The position numbers were made by a program, and so were the translations under genes. The notes beneath the pieces were generated by a model. It did no database searches. It was not told the origin of the DNA and worked only from the letters and a program-made list of their open reading frames with translations. Positions 22,490-30,349 of a DNA stretch of 33,795 bases are shown piece after piece (position 1 is the first letter of the stretch; every line of letters begins with the position of its first letter). The stretch comes from JAUZQZ01 sp964624255. Its GTDB lineage: Bacteria > Pseudomonadota > Zetaproteobacteria > Mariprofundales > Mariprofundaceae. Where the stretch lies: NCBI GenBank assembly GCA_964624255.1, contig CAZUWV010000011.1, positions 1-33,795 on the forward strand. Direction: 5' to 3'.

Positions 22490-24728
22490 ATACATTTAAC
22501 GGATACGACAGTTTTAGCACATCATTTTTAACCTGCACGTAAACTCGCCCGCCTTTTTGCAGGCGGCCAAACAGTATTTCGTCAGCCAGCGGTTTCTTTA
22601 GCGTGTCGGCAATCAGCTTTGCCATCGGGCGGGCGCCCATTTGTTTATCGTAACCGCGTCTGGCCAGCCAGTGACGGGCATGTTCGCTGACTTCAATCAT
22701 CACGCCTTTGGCTTCGAGTTGAGTTTCTAATTCGATCAGGAACTTGTCCGCCACATGCCGAATCGTTTCAGTATCCAATGCAGTAAAGGTAATCATGGCA
22801 TCCAGCCGGTTCCTGAATTCGGGAGAGAAAATGCGCTTGATGGCTCCGATATTGTCGCCATGGCTACTTTGCGGCGCAAAACCGATGCTGGCCTTGCCCA
22901 GTTCGAAGCTTCCTGCATTACTGGTCATAATCAGGATGACGTGCCGGAAGTCAGCCGAGCGTCCAGCATTATCCGTCAGTTTTCCGTGATCCATCACCTG
23001 TAGCAGTACATTAAACAAATCGGAATGTGCCTTCTCGAACTCATCCAGCAGCACAATGGCATGGGGATGCTTATTCACTGCCTCCGTCAGCAGTCCGCCC
23101 TGATCAAAGCCGACGTAGCCCGGCGGCGCACCAATCAGACGTGATACTGAATGTGCTTCCATGTATTCGGACATGTCGAAGCGGATCAGTTCGAGTCCCA
23201 TCGTTGAAGCCAGTTGACGGGCCACCTCAGTCTTGCCGACGCCGGTTGGACCGGTGAACAGGAAGCTGCCGACGGGTTTTTCCGGGTGCGAAAGCCCCGC
23301 ACGAGAAAGTTTAATGGCGCTAACCAGCGCGCCAATGGCGTTATTTTGACCATAAACAGCCAATCGAAGATTACGTTCGAGGTGCTTTAAACTCTTTTTG
23401 TCCGATGCCGATACACTGCGTGGCGGAATCCGCGCGATACGTGCTACAATCGTTTCAATGTCTGTGACGCTCAATTGTTTTTTGCGTTTGACTGCGGGCA
23501 TGACCTGTACGGCGGCACCTGCTTCGTCCAACACATCAATAGCCGAATCGGGCAGATTGCGATCGTGCAAATGCTGGCTGGCCAGCTCAGCTGCGGATTT
23601 AATGGCGGCCATGCTGTAGCGTACGCCATGATGTTCTTCCAGAACGGGTTTTAGCCCTTTTAATATCAGAATGCACTCTGATACGCTGGGCGCCACCACA
23701 TCAATTTTCCGAAAACGACGAGACAGTGCCCTGTCTTTCTCAAACAAGGTTCGATATTCCTGATAGGTGGTGGCGCCGATGCATCGCAACCCACCACCTG
23801 CCAATGCCGGCTTGAGCAGGTTAGAGGCATCCATGGCACCGCCACTGACAGCACCAGCGCCAATCACTGTATGAATCTCGTCAATAAACAGAATGGCCTG
23901 CTTTTTTTCTTCCAGCTCCCTGAGTACCGATTTAAGGCGTTCTTCAAAATCACCGCGATATTTGGTTCCGGCGAGTAGTGTACCCATATCCAGTGCATAG
24001 ATCTGTGCGTCGGCAATAACCTCGGGTACATTATGTTCGACAATTTTCCTCGCTAGACCTTCGGCGATAGCCGTTTTTCCGACACCGGCTTCACCCACCA
24101 GCAGTGGGTTGTTTTTGCGTCGACGGCAAAGGATGTTCATACATCGGTCCAGTTCGACTTCCCGGCCAATCAGGGCATCAATCTTGCCAGCCATAGCGCG
24201 TGCGTTCAGGTCGATGGCGAAGGATTCCAGCGCTGAAGCTGCATGTTTCTGGCGCGTGCCTGCGGTAGCAGGAGGTATTTCTCGTGATTCGGATGGCTTC
24301 TGTTTACGCACTCCGTGCGCGATATAGTCCACCACATCAAGGCGCGTGATACCGAGTTCCTCCAGAAAGAAAACCGCGTATGCGTCTTTTTCCGAAAAAA
24401 TGGCCACCAGAATATAGGCGCCGGTGACCTCCGGCTTCCCCGCAGACTGCGCCTGCATCACCGCTCGTTGAATCACCCGCTGTAATGCGATACTGGCGGT
24501 CGTTTCTCCCGACCCTTCGGGCAGTACCGTCAATTGTTCGGAGATATATTGTGTAAGACGATCACGCAGCCTTTCCAGGTCGGTACCGCAGGCTTTGAGT
24601 ACGGCACTTGCCTCGATATTATCCAGTAGACCGAGCAGGAGATGTTCTACGGTTACGAATTCATTACGTTCCAGGTGCGCCGAACGGAAAACATCGTTTA
24701 AAGTGCGCTCAAGTTCATCATTCAGCAT
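22488..24728 (-). CDS. clpA: ATP-dependent Clp protease ATP-binding subunit ClpA
   Basis: Hexameric AAA+ unfoldase that feeds ClpP; partner of ClpS in N-degron degradation. 746 residues. The N-terminal double Clp_N repeat (MLNDELERTLNDVF, VEHLLLGLLD) is followed by AAA-1 with GEAGVGKTA near 210 and LFIDEIHT, then AAA-2 with GPTGVGKTE near 489 and IVLLDEFEKAH. The start at 24728 has GGAG six bases upstream and matches the standard MLN N-terminus; the ATG at 24740 leaves no room for a ribosome site. The clpS stop lies inside the first codons, so the genes overlap by 11 bases. The stop codon is formed at the junction with the 161-bp element. The C-terminus (KLSYPLNV) seems shorter than in E. coli. 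Confidence 0.97.
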   Translation of the reverse strand: MLNDELERTLNDVFRSAHLERNEFVTVEHLLLGLLDNIEASAVLKACGTDLERLRDRLTQYISEQLTVLPEGSGETTASIALQRVIQRAVMQAQSAGKPEVTGAYILVAIFSEKDAYAVFFLEELGITRLDVVDYIAHGVRKQKPSESREIPPATAGTRQKHAASALESFAIDLNARAMAGKIDALIGREVELDRCMNILCRRRKNNPLLVGEAGVGKTAIAEGLARKIVEHNVPEVIADAQIYALDMGTLLAGTKYRGDFEERLKSVLRELEEKKQAILFIDEIHTVIGAGAVSGGAMDASNLLKPALAGGGLRCIGATTYQEYRTLFEKDRALSRRFRKIDVVAPSVSECILILKGLKPVLEEHHGVRYSMAAIKSAAELASQHLHDRNLPDSAIDVLDEAGAAVQVMPAVKRKKQLSVTDIETIVARIARIPPRSVSASDKKSLKHLERNLRLAVYGQNNAIGALVSAIKLSRAGLSHPEKPVGSFLFTGPTGVGKTEVARQLASTMGLELIRFDMSEYMEAHSVSRLIGAPPGYVGFDQGGLLTEAVNKHPHAIVLLDEFEKAHSDLFNVLLQVMDHGKLTDNAGRSADFRHVILIMTSNAGSFELGKASIGFAPQSSHGDNIGAIKRIFSPEFRNRLDAMITFTALDTETIRHVADKFLIELETQLEAKGVMIEVSEHARHWLARRGYDKQMGARPMAKLIADTLKKPLADEILFGRLQKGGRVYVQVKNDVLKLSYPLNV

Positions 24729-25053
24729 GGCTTTCTCCATCCCCTGATTTTTCCATTATACACTTGAGTGGATGCCCGTATTTTCTGCTTGTTTGTCGCA
24801 CCATATACATTTTACTTTCAGCAATCTCGAAGGCGTATGTGCCGCATATGCCACGCCCTTCATGGTGTACGGCAAGCATGATACGGGTAGCTTCGGTCTC
24901 TTGTTTCTGGAAATATTGGCGTAGAATGTCCACGACGAAATCCATGGGGGTGAAGTCGTCATTGATCAGCATTACCTGATACATTGGCGGTTTTTTTATC
25001 CGTGGTTTGTTTGTTGCGGACTGTCGGGTTGCTTCACGAATCGAGATGTTCAT
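24718..25053 (-). CDS. clpS: ClpS adaptor protein
   Basis: 111 residues; delivers N-degron substrates to ClpA. PPMYQVMLINDDFTPMDFVVDILRQYF (about 22-48) holds the substrate-binding D-D-x-T-P-M-D region, and HHEGRGICGTYAFEIAESK is the conserved second half with the binding-pocket His. The N-terminal 20 residues form the usual flexible tail. It is upstream of and overlaps clpA, the common operon order. It is divergent from cbbY with a spacer of about 53 bases. Confidence 0.96.
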   Translation of the reverse strand: MNISIREATRQSATNKPRIKKPPMYQVMLINDDFTPMDFVVDILRQYFQKQETEATRIMLAVHHEGRGICGTYAFEIAESKMYMVRQTSRKYGHPLKCIMEKSGDGESHAE

Positions 25054-25106
25054 AGATGCGATGATAGCCCATTTATGGTGTAGAATTCAAATCTGAAACA
25101 GGAGAA

Positions 25107-25868
25107 ATGATGCGTAAACTGAAATGCATGCTTTGGGATGTGGATGGTACGCTCGCGGATACCGAACGCGATGGTCATCGTGTGGCATTTAACCTTGCAT
25201 TTGAAGCGGCAAGGTTGGATCGTCGCTGGGACGAGGAGAGCTATGGTGAACTGTTGCACGTCACAGGTGGCAAGGAGCGTATCCGCTTTGATATTGAGCA
25301 TGGCGATATGCCAGATATGAGCGATGAAAACGTCGCAGAGCTGCATGCCAGTAAAACAAGGCTCTATCAGCGGCTAATTGCGGAAGGACGTATTCCCCTG
25401 CGTTCCGGCGTGAGGCGCTTGCTGGAATCAGCCCGTGATGCGGGCATAACGCTGGGGGTGGCGACAACAACGACACCCGCAGCGCTGGATGCTTTGATCG
25501 AGCACGCCTTGGGGCGAGAATGGTTCGAAATATTTTCCGTGCTGGCAGCAGGCGATATTGTGTTGGCGAAGAAACCCGCACCGGATATTTATTTGTATGC
25601 GATGGAACAACTGGGCGTTATAGCTGAAGAGACGCTGGCGTTGGAGGATTCCGGTAACGGCTGGAAGGCGGCGCAGGCTGCCGGGCTAAAATGTGTGGTG
25701 ACTGTTAACGGATATACACGAAATCAGGATTTTTCCGGTGCCGACCTGGTGGTATCCGGCTTCGGCGAGATAGCGGGTGAGGGGATCGAGGTGTTGGCTA
25801 ACCCGCACCGGATAACGGAGCTGCACCATGTCGACCTGCCGCATCTGCGGAAGGTCATGGGAGTCTGA
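25107..25868 (+). CDS. cbbY: CbbY-type HAD phosphatase
   Basis: HAD-superfamily phosphatase of 253 residues. WDVDGTLADTE (10-20) carries the nucleophile Asp11 and Asp13; TTTTP is motif II; KKPAPDIY is motif III with its Lys; ALEDSGNGWKAAQAAG is motif IV. The cap-domain phrase YGELLHVTGGKERI (about 46-59) is typical of CbbY, which dephosphorylates xylulose-1,5-bisphosphate, an inhibitor of RuBisCO. This supports a Calvin-cycle organism, though no cbb genes are nearby and other beta-phosphoglucomutase-like phosphatases share the fold. AGGAGAAATG lies directly before the ATG-ATG start. tatD begins one base after the stop, so they form an operon. Confidence 0.85.
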   Translation: MMRKLKCMLWDVDGTLADTERDGHRVAFNLAFEAARLDRRWDEESYGELLHVTGGKERIRFDIEHGDMPDMSDENVAELHASKTRLYQRLIAEGRIPLRSGVRRLLESARDAGITLGVATTTTPAALDALIEHALGREWFEIFSVLAAGDIVLAKKPAPDIYLYAMEQLGVIAEETLALEDSGNGWKAAQAAGLKCVVTVNGYTRNQDFSGADLVVSGFGEIAGEGIEVLANPHRITELHHVDLPHLRKVMGV

Positions 25869-25869
25869 G

Positions 25870-26640
25870 ATGCAACTGGTGGATACACACTGTCATGTTC
25901 ACTTTCACCCTTTTGATGAGGACCGTGAATTGGTCCTCGAACGCTACGGAGAAGCAGGTGGGCAATGGCTGGTAGCTGTGGCCGTAGATCTGGAGGATGT
26001 ACCACAATTGTTTGCGCTGATGGAAGAAAAAACAAATGTGTATTGCAGCGTAGGCGTACACCCGAACCATGAGCTTGAGGTCGAACCCACGGCGTTGCAA
26101 CTATGCGAACTGGCGGCACACCCCAAATGTGTGGCGATTGGCGAAACGGGGATGGATTTCTTTCGCCATCATGTGGATAAGGAGATTCAGGAAATGCGAT
26201 TTCGCATCCATATCCAGGCGGCAAAACGTATGAATAAGCCGGTTATTGTACATATGCGCGAGGCTGATGCGGATACGATGCGTATTCTGGAAGGGGAGGG
26301 GGCCGATACCTGTGGCGGCGTTATGCATTGTTTTTCCTCAACCTGGGAAATTGCCGGACGGGCGCTGGATATGGGTATGTCCATTTCTTTTTCGGGAAAT
26401 ATCACCTTCAAACGCAATGAAAGATTGCGCGAGGTGGTTGCCCGGATACCGGAGGAGGCGTTACTTATCGAAACCGATGCCCCCTATTTGACACCGGTTC
26501 CTCATCGTGGCAAGCGTAATGAGCCGGGGTTTGTGCGCCATGTGGCCGAATGTATCGCCGACGTGCGTGGTACAACAGCCGAGTACATCGCGGGACTAAC
26601 TTGCGAAAATGCCCGCAGGCGCTTCGCCGTGGCTTTGTAG
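25870..26640 (+). CDS. TatD family metal-dependent hydrolase
   Basis: 256 residues, TIM-barrel metallohydrolase of the TatD deoxyribonuclease family. DTHCHVHF (5-12) has the H-x-H metal ligands; CSVGVHPNHE, IGETGMDFF with its Glu, PVIVHMREAD, GGVMHCFSS and LIETDAPYLTP contribute the remaining ligands. The start is ATG 25870, with GGGAG six bases upstream and one base between the cbbY stop and this ATG; the longer frame from 25828 overlaps cbbY. Family members are 3'-5' nucleases or D-aminoacyl-tRNA-deacylase-like enzymes; the substrate here is unknown. In many proteobacteria a tatD paralogue (ycfH) follows holB-pilZ, which is not the context here. Confidence 0.92.
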   Translation: MQLVDTHCHVHFHPFDEDRELVLERYGEAGGQWLVAVAVDLEDVPQLFALMEEKTNVYCSVGVHPNHELEVEPTALQLCELAAHPKCVAIGETGMDFFRHHVDKEIQEMRFRIHIQAAKRMNKPVIVHMREADADTMRILEGEGADTCGGVMHCFSSTWEIAGRALDMGMSISFSGNITFKRNERLREVVARIPEEALLIETDAPYLTPVPHRGKRNEPGFVRHVAECIADVRGTTAEYIAGLTCENARRRFAVAL

Positions 26641-26670
26641 CCCGTGATACAGACAATTTCGGTCGGCTAA

Positions 26671-27201
26671 TTATTTTCGCGGTACCCGTCCGACAGCCTT
26701 CCGTATGGCGTGGGCTGGATGTTCGGCCAGGGCATCCAGTGCTTGTGTTTTCGCGGACGATGAAGGCATGTTCTCAAGTGCGCGGATAATCTCCATGGCT
26801 TGAATAATATCAGCCGGGTGGCGGAAGGCACACCGTTCTAACATCGTTATGCTAGCCTCGTCCTTGCGCTTTCCCAGGGCGATGATAGATCGCATTCTGA
26901 CCTCCGCGAGCGGATGGGCCAGGGCGTGTATGAGGCGTTCTGTGTAGGAACGACTTGCATTCCATGCATCCATATCCTCTCCGCAATCAGGGCAATTGCC
27001 GTGCGCGCGCGGTACTCCCCGAAAACATGCCGGGCAGAAGAAGTGGAGGGTCAAGCCGGCCTCCTGAATCCTGCCTTCAAAGCGTTCCTTTGATCCATTG
27101 TTATCACCTGTCTCCTTTACTCTGCTCTGGTTTGCCTGCTTACGATATCCTTCCATGAGGATTCGTCGCGGATAAAACCCCGACACAATGATGGCGGTCA
27201 T
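26671..27201 (-). CDS. Zinc-ribbon and HEAT-repeat protein, function unknown
   Basis: 176 residues from ATG 27201, or 161 from ATG 27156, which begins MEGYRKQAN; neither has a clear ribosome site. FFCPACFRGVPRAHGNCPDCGEDM (about 54-77) is a CPxC...CPxC zinc ribbon. After it come helical pairs such as RLIHALAHPLAEVRMRSIIALGKRKDEASITMLERC and ALDALAEHPAHAIRKAVGRV that look like HEAT/PBS-lyase-type repeats. Such proteins are usually scaffolds; I cannot name a partner. It is convergent with tatD (30-base gap) and divergent from thiL. Confidence 0.7.
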   Translation of the reverse strand: MTAIIVSGFYPRRILMEGYRKQANQSRVKETGDNNGSKERFEGRIQEAGLTLHFFCPACFRGVPRAHGNCPDCGEDMDAWNASRSYTERLIHALAHPLAEVRMRSIIALGKRKDEASITMLERCAFRHPADIIQAMEIIRALENMPSSSAKTQALDALAEHPAHAIRKAVGRVPRK

Positions 27202-27269
27202 TCGCGAATAGCACGGCCCGACGCATCAATTCTATCCCTAAATCGTTTCTATCTGATATAGTCTTCATC

Positions 27270-28205
27270 ATGGGTGAATTCGAGGTGATTGAGCATGCTT
27301 TTCGTCAGCGTGTGCCATTTATGCACAAGTCTACCCGATTACCGAATGGCGATGATGCCTCTATACATGTCGTTCCAGAGGGCCAGGAGATCGCCATAAG
27401 TACGGATATATCCATGGCCGGAAAACACTGGCCGGAAGATTTTCCCCTCGATAGCGCGGCTTGCCGGGCCGTGAATGCTGCGCTGTCTGATCTCGCAGCC
27501 ATGGGTGCAACGCCTGCGTGGATATGGCTGGGTGTGATGGCCATGTCTTCGGACGATGCGGACCGGATGGGGCAAGGTATTGGTATGGCACTTGCCTCTA
27601 TTCCCATGGAATTGGCAGGAGGTGATACTGTATGCTCGCCGGTGAACGCCCTGTCGGTTACGGTGGCGGGTTTGTTGCCGGAAGGGAGTGGTATGCGTCG
27701 CGATGCGGCACATGTTGGCCAGGATGTGTGGTTATGCGGTCGGGCAGGTTTTTCCGCATATGGGTTGCAGCAATGGTTACAAGGGGAATATGAAGGGGCG
27801 TATGTGCCATACTTTCGGGACATCCGTCCGTTATTGAACGAAGGAATAAAGTTGCGCGAACTGGGCGTGGCATGTTGTATTGATGTTAGCGATGGTTTAT
27901 ACGCTGACGCGGAACATGTGGCGGACGCGTCTGGCATATTGATACATTTTAGTTTGGAGAGGGTTCCGGAGTTCCCGGCGCTGTCCCGGGATGTGGGTGA
28001 GCGAGAGGCGATACGCCTTGCATTGGGTGGTGGCGAAGATTACTCCCTGTTGTTTGCAGCATCAGTGGAACAGCGAAACGATTTGCAATCGTTTGCGGCT
28101 CGTATCGGCGAATGCGGGGAAGGGCGCGGTATTCACGTGACATTGGATGGCCGGGACATAAGCCCTGGATGCAAGGGATATGACCATTTTAACGATGCCG
28201 GTTAA
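27270..28205 (+). CDS. thiL: Thiamine-monophosphate kinase
   Basis: Phosphorylates thiamine monophosphate to the active diphosphate. 311 residues, normal. GEFEVIEHAF is the family start; DDASIHV and STDISMAGKHWP carry metal-binding Asp residues; NAALSDLAAMGATPAW and GGDTVCSP follow; CIDVSDGLYADAEHVADASG and LALGGGEDYSLLFA are the C-terminal metal/ATP motifs. The last 26 bases overlap pgpA. No obvious ribosome site precedes the ATG. The usual upstream nusB/ribH genes are absent; here the neighbour upstream is the divergent HEAT protein. Confidence 0.95.
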   Translation: MGEFEVIEHAFRQRVPFMHKSTRLPNGDDASIHVVPEGQEIAISTDISMAGKHWPEDFPLDSAACRAVNAALSDLAAMGATPAWIWLGVMAMSSDDADRMGQGIGMALASIPMELAGGDTVCSPVNALSVTVAGLLPEGSGMRRDAAHVGQDVWLCGRAGFSAYGLQQWLQGEYEGAYVPYFRDIRPLLNEGIKLRELGVACCIDVSDGLYADAEHVADASGILIHFSLERVPEFPALSRDVGEREAIRLALGGGEDYSLLFAASVEQRNDLQSFAARIGECGEGRGIHVTLDGRDISPGCKGYDHFNDAG

Positions 28206-28677
28206 TCTGGCCCGTTTCATCGCTGCGGGTCTGGGCAGTGGCCGGGTTCCGTTCGCACCCGGCACGTCTGGTAGCTTGGCCGCGCTGGTTGTCGCGTGGC
28301 TGATCGTCCAGACATGGGGTGTGGTATTGCTTTGGTTGGCATGGGTGTTGTTGCTCCCCTTGGCATGCTGGTCTACATATCTGGCCTTGCCGGAAGAGAA
28401 GGAAAACGATCCGGGGTGGGTTGTTATTGATGAATGGTTGGGGCAGTGGTTGACGTTGCTGATTGTATTTACCGTGTTGCCTGTGAGCTGGTTTGTATTT
28501 ATTCTGGCTTTCGCGGGGTTCCGGTTTTTCGATATCCTCAAGCCTGGTCCGATCAAGGCGGTAGAGCATGCGGGACCGGACTGGTGGTCGATCCATGCCG
28601 ATGATTTGCTGGCCGGGGTATTCGCCGGGGTAGCCCTGCTGACCGGAAATTTTCTTCTGAGTCTCTTCCTTCCATGA
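28180..28677 (+). CDS. pgpA: Phosphatidylglycerophosphatase A
   Basis: Inner-membrane lipid phosphatase making phosphatidylglycerol from phosphatidylglycerol-phosphate. 165 residues with hydrophobic segments. GSGRVPFAPGTSGSLAAL (about 19-36), VVIDEWLGQWLTL with the metal-binding Glu, and FRFFDILKPGPIK are the family blocks. The ATG at 28180 lies within thiL and has AAGGG close upstream; ATG 28195 is an alternative. thiL-pgpA coupling is common in gammaproteobacteria. The stop is directly followed by the cinA-like frame. Confidence 0.95.
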   Translation: MTILTMPVNLARFIAAGLGSGRVPFAPGTSGSLAALVVAWLIVQTWGVVLLWLAWVLLLPLACWSTYLALPEEKENDPGWVVIDEWLGQWLTLLIVFTVLPVSWFVFILAFAGFRFFDILKPGPIKAVEHAGPDWWSIHADDLLAGVFAGVALLTGNFLLSLFLP

Positions 28678-28696
28678 ATTGTCCGGGCTGCTTGCC

Positions 28697-29698
28697 ATGG
28701 AAGTGAAGGCCCATATTCAGGCGCAACTGGTGATGAGCGACGCGGGTTTGAACGACCTTTGCCAGGCAGGGATCACAACGGGGTGGTTGAGCGCATGGCT
28801 GAAATCTGCGGGTGCGGAACATGTGTCTATACATTTTCTTGATACGGATACATGGAAACACACTGCTGCGGACTGGCAGGTATTCCATGCCACCGAGTCG
28901 GAATTAATGCGGGTTGCACTGTATCATGGGAAACGTATCCGGGCGCGGGAAGACGGTGGCAGAACGTTGCTCGGAGCGGATGGCTTTCGTCTGGAAAATC
29001 CCTGTCGTACAGCCTGGTGTTATACGGGATACCATCATGCGAGCAGTGTGTTGCTCCCGCTGGGCGATATCGCCTATCAACGCGAAACATGGTTGTATCT
29101 ACTGAATGGAAGAGGTTCCTTATTGCCCCTGAATGTTTATGTCGGCGAGGGCGGGGGGATGGCGCTGGAGGCGGGTTTGCGCGGATCGTTTCGGGCCGGT
29201 TCGGATGGTCATGCAAGCGTCATGAACGATGGCGGGTACCTGCCTGAAGAAATGCTGATGTGCAAACTTAAAACGAGCGCCCTGAAGGTGCGCTTTGCCG
29301 AATCCTGTACTGGCGGGGGATTGAGCGAACGCTTAAGCCGGCTCCCCGGCGCCTCCCAGGTGCTGGATAGCGGTTGGATCACCTATAGTAATGATGCCAA
29401 GCACGCATTGCTCGGAATACCCGAGCAACTGCTTGCAAAACATGGCGCGGTTAGCCGCGAAGTAACGGAGGCCATGGCGCGGGCCGGGCGCGACAAGGCT
29501 CATGCATGTGTAGCGGTCAGCGGTATCGCGGGGCCTGATGGCGGCAGTGCGGACAAGCCCGTAGGAACGGTCTGGATGGCCGCCGCGCTTCCAGATGGAA
29601 GAACCCGCGCACAATGCGGTCATTTTTCCGGATCCCGTGCCAACATCCGGCAAAAAACTGTGAGTTGTGCGTTTGCACTTCTTGCGGGATTATTGTAG
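28697..29698 (+). CDS. CinA C-terminal amidase domain with an unassigned N-terminal half
   Basis: About 333 residues. The last ~150 are a clear CinA-C/PncC domain: ESCTGGGLSERLSRLPGASQ, SGWITYSNDAKHALLGI, GAVSREVTEAMARA and AVSGIAGPDGGSADKPVGTVW. This is the nicotinamide-nucleotide amidase active-site region (Ser/Thr in S-C-T-G-G), which recycles NMN. The first ~180 residues are not the MoCF domain of full-length CinA; phrases such as SVLLPLGDIAYQRETWLYLLNGRGSLLPLNVYVGEGGGMAL look like a small sensory (perhaps GAF-like) fold, but I cannot name it. Start uncertain: TTG 28679, ATG 28697 or ATG 28733. It is in an operon with thiL and pgpA. Confidence 0.8.
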   Translation: MEVKAHIQAQLVMSDAGLNDLCQAGITTGWLSAWLKSAGAEHVSIHFLDTDTWKHTAADWQVFHATESELMRVALYHGKRIRAREDGGRTLLGADGFRLENPCRTAWCYTGYHHASSVLLPLGDIAYQRETWLYLLNGRGSLLPLNVYVGEGGGMALEAGLRGSFRAGSDGHASVMNDGGYLPEEMLMCKLKTSALKVRFAESCTGGGLSERLSRLPGASQVLDSGWITYSNDAKHALLGIPEQLLAKHGAVSREVTEAMARAGRDKAHACVAVSGIAGPDGGSADKPVGTVWMAAALPDGRTRAQCGHFSGSRANIRQKTVSCAFALLAGLL

Positions 29699-29707
29699 AA
29701 GCGACGC

Positions 29708-29731
29708 TGCTCACGGGTTTTGCAAAAGGCT
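29708..29731. repeat. End fragment of the 161-bp TIR element
   Basis: GCTCACGGGTTTTGCAAAAG and following bases match the complement of the left end of the complete element (22329-22353) with a few changes. No other part of the element is recognisable. It lies ten bases after the cinA-like stop and about 18 bases before another repeat end at 29750. Confidence 0.6.
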
Positions 29732-29749
29732 AAGATGTTTTTCGTAAGT

Positions 29750-29770
29750 TTTATGAAGAATGCAGGCTAG
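29750..29770 (+). repeat. Solo copy of the 21-bp end of the 168-bp element
   Basis: Matches the two ends of the element at 8434-8601 (core ATGAAnAATGnAGGCTAG), with one difference from the 8434 copy. It is 40 bases upstream of a GTG start, a position like that of the copies upstream of pfp and the monophosphatase. No partner inverted copy is found within 200 bases. Confidence 0.6.
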
Positions 29771-29809
29771 GAGCCCGACAGTATCCTACAGTTGCCAAAG
29801 GAGAATAAG

Positions 29810-30349
29810 GTGAGAAAAGGTTTCGTAATGCTTGTGTTGGTCCTGAATGTGCTGGGCCTGAATATACTGGTGAGTGGTTCTGCCTCCGCCGCTGAAAATA
29901 ATGGCGGCTTGAAGGCACCCATGGTGGAACCGGTCCGGGGTGATTTTTCAAACGGGAGTCAACAGGCTGCCCGCGCTGCAGCGTTGAAGGCCAAGATAAA
30001 GGCGATTGAAGAGCGCCGACTCCACCCCCCGAAGGAAGTGGCGAAACCTGTTCCCTTGTATCGCAGGAGCGTGCGCGGGACCAACGAGATCAAGGCAAAA
30101 GAGGACCTATCGAAGAATGCCGGAAAACGGGGTACCGCCAAACTGAAGTCCTACATACATGCGATTTTTGGCGGATTCGAATCTGCCGGGATGAGGGATT
30201 ACGCTGCGGAGCATGGGCATTCCGGAGGAAACCACGACAGTATGAGAGGGATGACTTTCAAGGAACGTCTGAAATTGGAATTGAAAAAGAAACGGCAAAG
30301 AAATGAGGTAAGAAAAAAGGCGATTGCTGAACGCTATAAGAATCGGTGA
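29810..30349 (+). CDS. Secreted basic protein of unknown function
   Basis: 179 residues from a GTG at 29810, fixed by AAAGGAG six bases upstream; the longer frame from a TTG at 29792 would put the ribosome site inside the gene. A signal peptide (RKGFVMLVLVLNVLGLNILVSGSASA-AE) is cleaved near residue 27. The mature part is rich in Lys/Arg, has no Cys, contains a GHSGGNHD stretch and ends in a charged helix (KERLKLELKKKRQRNEVRKK). I recognise no family. It could bind nucleic acid or envelope polymers, but nothing shows it. The 3' end overlaps the ilvA stop by 16 bases, convergently. Confidence 0.7.
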   Translation: MRKGFVMLVLVLNVLGLNILVSGSASAAENNGGLKAPMVEPVRGDFSNGSQQAARAAALKAKIKAIEERRLHPPKEVAKPVPLYRRSVRGTNEIKAKEDLSKNAGKRGTAKLKSYIHAIFGGFESAGMRDYAAEHGHSGGNHDSMRGMTFKERLKLELKKKRQRNEVRKKAIAERYKNR

